NCBI GenBank assembly: GCA_965206025.1
Contig: CBDBIU010000005.1
Span: 1,984,001-2,048,000, forward strand
Reading direction: 5' to 3'
Source: G963668345 sp965206025
Lineage (GTDB): Bacteria; Acidobacteriota; Terriglobia; Bryobacterales; UBA6623
DNA length: 64,000 bases
Positions 58,607 through 64,000 of the stretch are shown piece by piece (the first letter of the stretch is position 1; each line of letters begins with the position of its first letter). The translations under genes were made by a program, and so were the position numbers. The notes under the pieces are model-generated. The model was not told where the DNA came from, did no database searches, and was given only the letters and a program-made list of their open reading frames with translations.

Positions 58607-59198
58607 TCCACCTCCGCTTAAACTGCAGCCGGGCGCGTGCCAGCAGCCGCTCGATGACTTTCTCGGTTTTCCCGGCTTGCCGAGCCATCTCCCGCGCGCT
58701 GCGTTTTTCCCAATAGCGCCACAGCAGCGCTACCGAGTAGGCTTCAGGCAGACTCTCGAGCACCTCTCGGGTTCTGTTCTCCAAGCGCTGCCGATCCAGA
58801 ACCTGGTCGAACTTAGGCTCAAAGGCCGCCGCAACCGTTGCCCGGGTATTGCTTTCCTCGTCGAGTGGCTCATCGTCGCGAAGCCGAGATCGGTAATAGT
58901 CCTCCACCTTATGCCGCGCAATACCGAGCAGCCATGCTTTGAGCGAAGAACGTCCCTGAAACCCAGCCAGGTTTTCCAAAGCAGCTAGGAACACCTCCTG
59001 AAGCAAATCGTCGACCAGGTCGACTCGGGGAACCAATCTGCGGCGAAGGTAGGCATAAAGCCCGTCCAAGTAGCAGGCGACGAATTCAGCCGTGGCCTTG
59101 CGGTCCTTTCGCAGAACCGCCTCGACCAGACGCGCGTCTTCGCCGCGGGCCGCCTTGGCAACAGCGGCCGCGGAAGCAGAGTCCTTCGTCGCCTGCAA
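58596..59198 (-). CDS. ECF-type RNA polymerase sigma-70 factor
   Basis: The protein has 200 residues from TTG 59198, with GGGGGGAG upstream. Region 2: FVACYLDGLYAYLRRRLVPR, VDLVDDLLQEVFLAALENLA, SLKAWLLGIARHKVEDYYRS. Region 4: VLESLPEAYSVALLWRYWEK followed by RSAREMARQAGKTEKVIERL. An acidic linker of ~45 residues separates the two. It directs a small regulon, and its partner is the Cys-rich protein encoded immediately downstream. The N-terminal ~20 residues are Ala-rich and may not be part of the native protein if the start is further in. Confidence 0.92.
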   Translation of the reverse strand: MQATKDSASAAAVAKAARGEDARLVEAVLRKDRKATAEFVACYLDGLYAYLRRRLVPRVDLVDDLLQEVFLAALENLAGFQGRSSLKAWLLGIARHKVEDYYRSRLRDDEPLDEESNTRATVAAAFEPKFDQVLDRQRLENRTREVLESLPEAYSVALLWRYWEKRSAREMARQAGKTEKVIERLLARARLQFKRRWNER

Positions 59199-59237
59199 CG
59201 GGGCAACTCCCCCCTCAAGAATAGGTTCCCACCTCGT

Positions 59238-60035
59238 TTAGCTACCGCTTGGAAGCGGAACCCCAACGTTGTCGATATCCTGATTGGTGTCGTTTCCTAT
59301 TTCCATCGCGCTCGTGATGAAGGCGATCACGTTGTTCCGAAATACGTTGGACACAGCGGCTGGGACTACGTTGATTCCTACGTTGAAGCCGCTGATCAAG
59401 TTGTTTTGAACGAGGTCGCCTCGCGGACCCTCCGGGTCATCCGGCATCGGGTTGTAGCAGAGTCCGAATATCCCGTTGGTGTTGGCGGTTATCGTGTTGC
59501 CGTCGATTCGATTGCCCCAACTTTGACCGCCACGAACGAAGACCCCCAATCCGACGTTGTAGATGACGTTTTTCTCAACGCAAACGTTTTTCGACTGTGC
59601 GATCATGATCTCCACTTCCGGGGGCGGCGCGGTTACTGGCACACCCTGTCCCCTTATGTGTAGATCGCGCAGGACGACGTTGCTGCTGTTGTTGACCATC
59701 ACGGCAACTCCCAGGTAAGCCAAATGGCCGTTGAATACCTTCACGCCGCCGGCTCCATCGATCATGATACCCGTCCCCCGATTCCCGCCCGGCCCAATAA
59801 CTTGATGCCCGTTGAGATCCAACGTGACCCCGCTTGACGTAATGGCGAGGGCCGGCCCGGCGCCGGCGGTCGATAGGTCATTCAGTAGGAGATAGTGTCC
59901 CGCTTCATTGATGGTAGTTCCTGATCGGAATACCACTCGGGTCCCCGTTTCCTCCGCCGGTAACGGCGTGCTCCAGAACAACATTCCGGCTCCCAATACA
60001 AACAGCGGGAGTATCCTTGGTGTTGAGACTTGCAT
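59238..60035 (-). CDS. Exported right-handed beta-helix protein
   Basis: The 265-residue protein has a signal peptide (LPLFVLGAGMLFWSTPLPAE). Parallel beta-helix turns follow, with the lead-in TTINEAGHYLLLNDLSTAGA, GVTLDLNGHQVIGPGGNRGT, then GIMIDGAGGVKVFNG, NSSNVVLRDLHIRGQG, NRIDGNTITANTNGIFG, NVFRNNVIAFITSAMEIG. This is the NosD/periplasmic copper-binding-like or carbohydrate-active fold. No catalytic triad can be assigned. It lies 39 bp upstream of the ECF sigma gene on the same strand, so the sigma operon could be expressed with it. Confidence 0.85.
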   Translation of the reverse strand: MQVSTPRILPLFVLGAGMLFWSTPLPAEETGTRVVFRSGTTINEAGHYLLLNDLSTAGAGPALAITSSGVTLDLNGHQVIGPGGNRGTGIMIDGAGGVKVFNGHLAYLGVAVMVNNSSNVVLRDLHIRGQGVPVTAPPPEVEIMIAQSKNVCVEKNVIYNVGLGVFVRGGQSWGNRIDGNTITANTNGIFGLCYNPMPDDPEGPRGDLVQNNLISGFNVGINVVPAAVSNVFRNNVIAFITSAMEIGNDTNQDIDNVGVPLPSGS

Positions 60036-60559
60036 TGCGATATGTCCTCCTCTTTCCTTCCTTGGATTTGATGCGGGCGGCGGGAAACAGCAGATGGGTC
60101 AACGCGGCATTCCTCATCGCTTTGGAAAATCCTTCTTCTCTGTTGCAGACGACTACCCCAAAGCCTGTCTACGCTGGAGTCAGCGTAGACGAGACTGCGT
60201 CCCTGCCCGCATCGTTTTATGTCGGGATACGCGAGGAAATCCCCCCTTCGCACGGAAGTTTTGAGCAATACTTTACTCACCAGGCGGCAAGACGAAGTGT
60301 GTGAGAGACCTGTCGGTACAAGGCGCGGGACGGTCGGCAACCGCGGGCGCGGCATGCCCCGCCCCTACATTCTTGAACCCTACCTTGAGTGCGGCGAGTA
60401 AGCGCAACGAAGTAAGGGGCGGGCTGTCGTATGCCTCGACCATCCAATGGCGAGTCACCATGAACTTCGTCCACCCCGCAGCATGAAAAATATGCCCCGT
60501 AACGTAATTCATGTTACAGACAGGGCCTATGGCGTGCTTCGACCGTCAGGTGGTGAGAA
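60036..60559. repeat. Intergenic region with the longest repeat copy (60274-60569)
   Basis: From 60274 the repeat reads ACTCACCAGGCGGCAAGACG, GAAGTGTGTGAGAGACCTGT and, further on, GAGTAAGCGCAACGAAGTAA. It ends GACCGTCAGGTGGTGAGAAA then TGCGGGCTAG at 60569. About 110 bp of additional sequence including TAACATGAATTACGTTACG is inserted near the right. The segment 60036-60273 has no supported feature, although an 11-bp sequence CTACGCTGGAGTCAGCGTAG at ~60168-60187 can form a hairpin. Confidence 0.65.
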
Positions 60560-61204
60560 ATGCGGGCTAGAATCGTGAGCCTCGCGCGGGGAAGATGGTC
60601 GCTGTTGAGCGCCGCCCTGCTGGCGGCGATCGTGGTTCCTTTTTTTCTCTACGAAGAGCCCATCACGTGCTGGACCCAGGAGTTTATCGAGCGCCAAGAC
60701 TCGCGCTGGGTTGTGGGCGGCGCGCTGGGCGGGTTGCTGGCTACGGACCTTCTGCTGCCGATCCCTTCCAGTCTGGTAAGCATCGCCGCCGGCTACGTGC
60801 TTGGGTTCTGGAAAGGCAGCGCCGTAATCTGGATCGGTATGACGGCGGCCTGCCTAATCGGCTACCTGCTGGGGGCGACAGCGGGCAGAGAGGTCACGCG
60901 GCGGTTCGTCGGCGAAAAGGAGCTACAGCGGGCCTCCCACGCCCAGACGCGTTTCGGCGACTGGGTGGTCGTGGTCTTCCGAGCGGTCCCCGTCTTGGCC
61001 GAAGCTTCCGTCCTTTTCGCCGGAGTCGCGCGCATGCCGTTTGCCAGGTTTGTGCTCCTGGCGACGCTATCGAACCTTGGCATCTCGCTGGCTTACTCAG
61101 CCGTAGGAGCCTACGCTCTCGAGGTCGAATCGTTTTTGCTGGCATTAGGGGGTGCGATCGCCTTGCCGGGAGTTGCCATGATGATTGCCCGCTTTAGGCG
61201 CTGA
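60560..61204 (+). CDS. VTT/DedA-like membrane protein (TVP38/TMEM64 family)
   Basis: The 214-residue protein has about five membrane helices. The VTT core is LLLPIPSSLVSIAAGYVLGF and TAACLIGYLLGATAGREVTR, followed by FGDWVVVVFRAVPVLAEASV (the R-x-V-P motif) and FVLLATLSNLGISLAYSAVG. Related proteins move or flip phospholipids, or protect against envelope stress. The apparent start ATG 60560 is the last part of an intergenic repeat (ATGCGGGCTAG). A GTG at 60575 is an alternative. The gene appears to stand alone. Confidence 0.88.
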   Translation: MRARIVSLARGRWSLLSAALLAAIVVPFFLYEEPITCWTQEFIERQDSRWVVGGALGGLLATDLLLPIPSSLVSIAAGYVLGFWKGSAVIWIGMTAACLIGYLLGATAGREVTRRFVGEKELQRASHAQTRFGDWVVVVFRAVPVLAEASVLFAGVARMPFARFVLLATLSNLGISLAYSAVGAYALEVESFLLALGGAIALPGVAMMIARFRR

Positions 61205-61769
61205 CCCTCGGTCTTCGCTAACAAAGACACTGACCTGCGAAGTGATACCGCCAACAGGCGGGCGGTTGCGTAGACACCTATCCCCTTCGATCTTCCACCT
61301 CGCTTGGCTTTCTCCCTTGGCCTGAAAAAATCTCGGGTACAGCCAGCCGCAGCTTCAATCCTCGCTCACGCACTTCGCCGCGCCGCGTGGTGAGAAAAGC
61401 GACTTAGCAGCCCGTGGGAAAAGTAGACGTCGCGAAAAATCGGGTACAGCCAGCCAATTCGCTTCAGGCGAAGTTCTTTGTTTCCAGGGCCGTGATGGGG
61501 GGCGAATTGGTGGCAGCCCCAATTTTTCTCTCCCGGTGGCCGTGGTTCGCGGCAACAGTTTGCATATATCGCCGGCTGACAGCCTGTAAGGCAAGCGGAC
61601 GCGATGAATCGCGCCCCTACATCCGTGAGGGCGGGTATTTGTTTCCACTCCTGGCGACTGCTGGTGAGAAATGCGGGTTAGCCCAAACTTCTCTTGCATG
61701 AGCGAGGATTAAAGAGCCGCGGCTGGCTGTCCCGGTACGGGCGCCGTCAGCGGGCCACCGGGTGGTCGG
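61205..61769. repeat. Intergenic region with repeat ends and a composite repeat
   Basis: Bases 61362-61407 hold CTCACGCACTTCGCCGCGCC then GCGTGGTGAGAAAAGCGACT, a half copy of the main repeat. At 61597-61681 is the composite ~80-bp repeat ending GGTGAGAAATGCGGGTTAG. GGGTACAGCCAGCC occurs directly twice, at ~61336 and ~61442. No coding sequence is supported. Confidence 0.6.
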
Positions 61770-63464
61770 CTATTCTCCTCGTCTCAACAGCTCGTCGAGC
61801 GAAAGCTTCTCGAAGACGAGGTTGGCTTGGCTGCCTTCGTAGACGATGCCGACGTGCTGATCGTCGACGCGGGTGATGCTCGGGTAACCGTTGCCTGTCC
61901 CCTCATCGAGCAGCAGGCGGTACTTCTCGGGCCAGGTTCGGCCTTCGTCGAAACTGACTTGGATGGAGTGGTGATCGCGGCCCGTTTGCGAGTGCGGGTT
62001 GGCGAACAGCAAGACGTGCTTCGGTTGCCCATTCTCTCGATAGTCGAATCGACATAGACTGCCGTTGCAGTCGGGCTCGATGAGCGCCCGGCGATGCGTC
62101 GGGTGCGGCCGCCAGCTACGGCCGAGGTCGTCGGTCACATGCACCGAGCGGAGCTTCTCGGGGCCGTCGGTCCGGGCGTTGAGCATGACCGAGCCGTCGT
62201 CCAATTGAACGGCCTGACATTCGTTGTTGCCGACCGCCGGGGAGCCGACGGTCCAGGTGGCTCCGTGGTCGCGGCTGACGATGAGCGTCGAGAACTGGCG
62301 GTCGTTTTCGTCGCGCCCTTCGCCGGGCATGACCAGGGCGCCGTCGCGCAAAGTGATTCCTGCTTGCGGAGAGGGGGCGAGAAGAATCCACTCGGCCTTT
62401 TTGAGCTTGCGGGTCATGTTTTCCGGCTTGCTCCAGGTAAGGCCGTCGTCCGTGGAGTGCACCATCATGAACTGGGCGCTTTTGCCGATTTCATAGCCTG
62501 GTTCGGAACCGTCTTCGCCCCATTGATGCTTGCCCGGCTTGCCCCACATCCAGACGGCCGCGCAAAAGATGTCCCCGGTCTGCTGATCCACGACGATGCC
62601 CGGGTCGCTGCAGCCGTTTTGTTCCTGAGGCAGGCCGCCGTACTCCCCCATGTCCATGATCACGCGCATCGGCTCCCAGCTGCGCCCGCCGTCGGTGCTG
62701 CGGCTCAGGCCGATATCGATGTCCTCTTGCAGATCCCGGCGCTTCCGCCGGCGAGCGTCGTAGACCGACAAAAGCGTCCCCTTCGGCGTCATGGTCAGCG
62801 CCGGGATGCGATAGGTGTCGACGCCGTCATCGTAGTGCCGGCGCAGAGCGACGCCGATGCGCTTGCGGGCTCCCGGCGTCGCCTCGCGCGGGGCGACCAT
62901 GCCCGCCGACGTTTCTATCGCCGTACACTGGGCATCCACTTTGTGGGATAGGTCCGCGGTGGGGCTCAGCTTGCAGGAGAGCCAAAAAACGTTCGTCCCC
63001 GGCCGTAGGAGTTGATCCCCGCGAAACGTCAGCTCGGCGGCCGGCTTGGCCTGCCGGCCAAATGGCGCGGCCGTTAGCTGGGCCAACAGTTCCTTTCTGT
63101 CGCCGGAAACGGACCTCCCGTTGCGAGTCTTGTCGAGATCCGGCGGCCGCTTATCGCCGGAATAGAACAAGCGCAAGTTCTCGATGTCCCCCAGATCGTC
63201 GGCGCCGCGCAGTGAAAAGGTAAGCGAAGCGGCGCGAACATCCTCCTGTCCCACTTCGACAACGACATGCATCAAGGAGTTGTGGTCGTTGCGAATCAGC
63301 AGCGGATGAACGCGCTGAGCGGCGGTCGCCTCGACCTTCGTGGCCGCCCCCTTGCACGAGGTGAGCAGTGAGGCGCCCGACACGCCCGCTCCGGCCGCCG
63401 CCGTGACAATAAAACGCCGCCGGCTTAAAGCCCCCTTCTCAGCCACAGTCTTTTTCTCGGACAT
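61770..63464 (-). CDS. Tat-exported lipoprotein exo-alpha-sialidase
   Basis: The 564-residue protein has a twin-arginine signal (SRRRFIVTAAAGAGVSGASL) ending in a lipobox LTSC, so it is probably a lipoprotein exported folded. An N-terminal beta-domain (~50-205) precedes the six-bladed propeller, which starts with the sialidase motif YRIPALTMTPKGTLLSVYDA. Five Asp boxes follow: STDGGRSWE, STDDGLTWS, SRDHGATWT, TDDLGRSWR and SFDEGRTWP. The RIP motif, Asp boxes and a late GYPSITRVDD with Tyr suggest an active GH33-type enzyme releasing terminal sialic acids from glycans. No sialic-acid catabolism genes are adjacent. It may act with the N-glycan asparaginase encoded at 37162. Confidence 0.92.
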   Translation of the reverse strand: MSEKKTVAEKGALSRRRFIVTAAAGAGVSGASLLTSCKGAATKVEATAAQRVHPLLIRNDHNSLMHVVVEVGQEDVRAASLTFSLRGADDLGDIENLRLFYSGDKRPPDLDKTRNGRSVSGDRKELLAQLTAAPFGRQAKPAAELTFRGDQLLRPGTNVFWLSCKLSPTADLSHKVDAQCTAIETSAGMVAPREATPGARKRIGVALRRHYDDGVDTYRIPALTMTPKGTLLSVYDARRRKRRDLQEDIDIGLSRSTDGGRSWEPMRVIMDMGEYGGLPQEQNGCSDPGIVVDQQTGDIFCAAVWMWGKPGKHQWGEDGSEPGYEIGKSAQFMMVHSTDDGLTWSKPENMTRKLKKAEWILLAPSPQAGITLRDGALVMPGEGRDENDRQFSTLIVSRDHGATWTVGSPAVGNNECQAVQLDDGSVMLNARTDGPEKLRSVHVTDDLGRSWRPHPTHRRALIEPDCNGSLCRFDYRENGQPKHVLLFANPHSQTGRDHHSIQVSFDEGRTWPEKYRLLLDEGTGNGYPSITRVDDQHVGIVYEGSQANLVFEKLSLDELLRRGE

Positions 63465-63940
63465 GGCAGTCCCCTCTGCTTTCTCGCATCACTATGGTAT
63501 AGATTCGGGTGCGTTTCGTTCGACACCAACGCCGCTATCGGATCCGCGCATCCCGCGAGCACAGGGTACATGATCTCTTGCACGAAACGCAAATCGGTTT
63601 CCGCCCGACGCTGATCCGCGGTCGAGTCGAAGCGTTCCGGAGGCGGGTTATCCCGAATTTCTCACCAGCGGTCGCCAGGAACGAGGAAAATGTCCGCCGT
63701 CAGGGGTGTAGGGGTGCGATTCATCGCGCCTGGGACAAGCGGGATCGCTTGTCCCACTGGAGTCGTCACAAGCCGCGGCAGTAGGGACCGGCGATCTCGC
63801 CGGTCCAGGCGCACAACATGTCGCCCTGGGGAATCGCCTGGCTGCCACCCTCCATATCCCTACCTTTGCGCCAGCTAGGGATCTCCTCGATCATCCGTTG
63901 GCGGAACAGCCCACAAGAGCTTTCGCCGTCGCCTGCTAGT
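63465..63940. repeat. Spacer with inverted composite repeat and a hairpin
   Basis: At 63651-63731 the composite repeat lies inverted, from CCCGAATTTCTCACCAGCGG to GTGCGATTCATCGCGCC. The hairpin GGACCGGCGATCTCGCCGGT-CC at 63785-63806 copies the one at 23188. No gene is supported from 63465 to 63650. Confidence 0.55.
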
Positions 63941-64000
63941 ATGAATCAACTGTCCGCCGAACTTTGGTTCGCGTGGGTAGCGGAACAGGTTGACGGGAAT
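63941..64000 (+). CDS. Possible gene start, cut by window edge
   Basis: An open frame from ATG 63941 reads MNQLSAELWFAWVAEQVDGN and leaves the window. There is no strong ribosome-binding site, and 20 residues are too few to identify anything. It is listed only because the frame is clean and follows the repeat-containing spacer. Confidence 0.3.
   Translation, partial: MNQLSAELWFAWVAEQVDGN

Overview
The window is GC-rich bacterial chromosome, most likely from a member of the Acidobacteriota. The best evidence is the large protein at 30899-34906, which combines seven SBBP beta-propeller repeats with a TIGR03437 (Solibacter-type) C-terminal domain. A Gram-negative envelope (Tol-Pal, outer-membrane barrel, TonB-like protein) and the DUF4252 sigma-factor operon agree with this. 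The class cannot be fixed from the sequence alone.

Layout. 1-2.1 kb: the end of an SDR oxidoreductase and a frameshifted secreted M28 peptidase. 2.1-12.1 kb: a TIGR04222/GIDE membrane-protein pair (GIDE broken by an IS1380 element, a MITE and a 17-bp duplication), an SSS symporter divergent from a receptor Ser/Thr kinase, another IS1380 copy, and the scar of a deleted paralogous symporter-kinase locus. 12.1-21.2 kb: a conserved core with a HEAT-like protein, recN, the complete tolQ-tolR-tolA/tonB-tolB-pal-cpoB cluster and an RbsC-type permease. 21.2-30.7 kb: accessory DNA with an IS, DUF5989, a methyltransferase lipoprotein, tRNA-Lys(CUU), two MITEs, an oxidoreductase gene split by IS1380 and a MITE, and fragments of HicB, beta-propeller, terminase-like HTH and replication-relaxation genes. 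30.9-38.3 kb: the SBBP/TIGR03437 protein, an SCP-2 gene split by an IS, and an asparaginase-family hydrolase. 38.3-45.5 kb: a C-terminally short Aas-like protein and the peptidoglycan cluster murA-nagA-murQ. 45.9-52 kb: glcF, rpiB, an esterase gene split by an IS, and a sigma/anti-sigma/DUF4252 operon. 52-64 kb: a dead RAYT (REP transposase) locus, a VWA-MoxR pair, a TrmB-like regulator, an outer-membrane barrel, a second ECF sigma operon, a beta-helix protein, a VTT membrane protein and a Tat-exported sialidase.

Two themes stand out. First, recent transposition: two identical-length IS1380 copies plus one diverged copy, two identical-length copies of an integrase-core IS plus a relative, and three copies of an ISL3-like MITE. 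Four host genes (GIDE, MDR oxidoreductase, SCP-2, esterase) can be put back in frame exactly by removing the elements and one copy of each target duplication. Second, a family of small intergenic palindromic repeats whose conserved end (TAGCCCGC[A/T]TTTCTCACC) lies on gene boundaries. In one orientation it supplies the TAG stop of the preceding gene, and in the other the ATG start (ATGCGGGCTAG) of the following gene.
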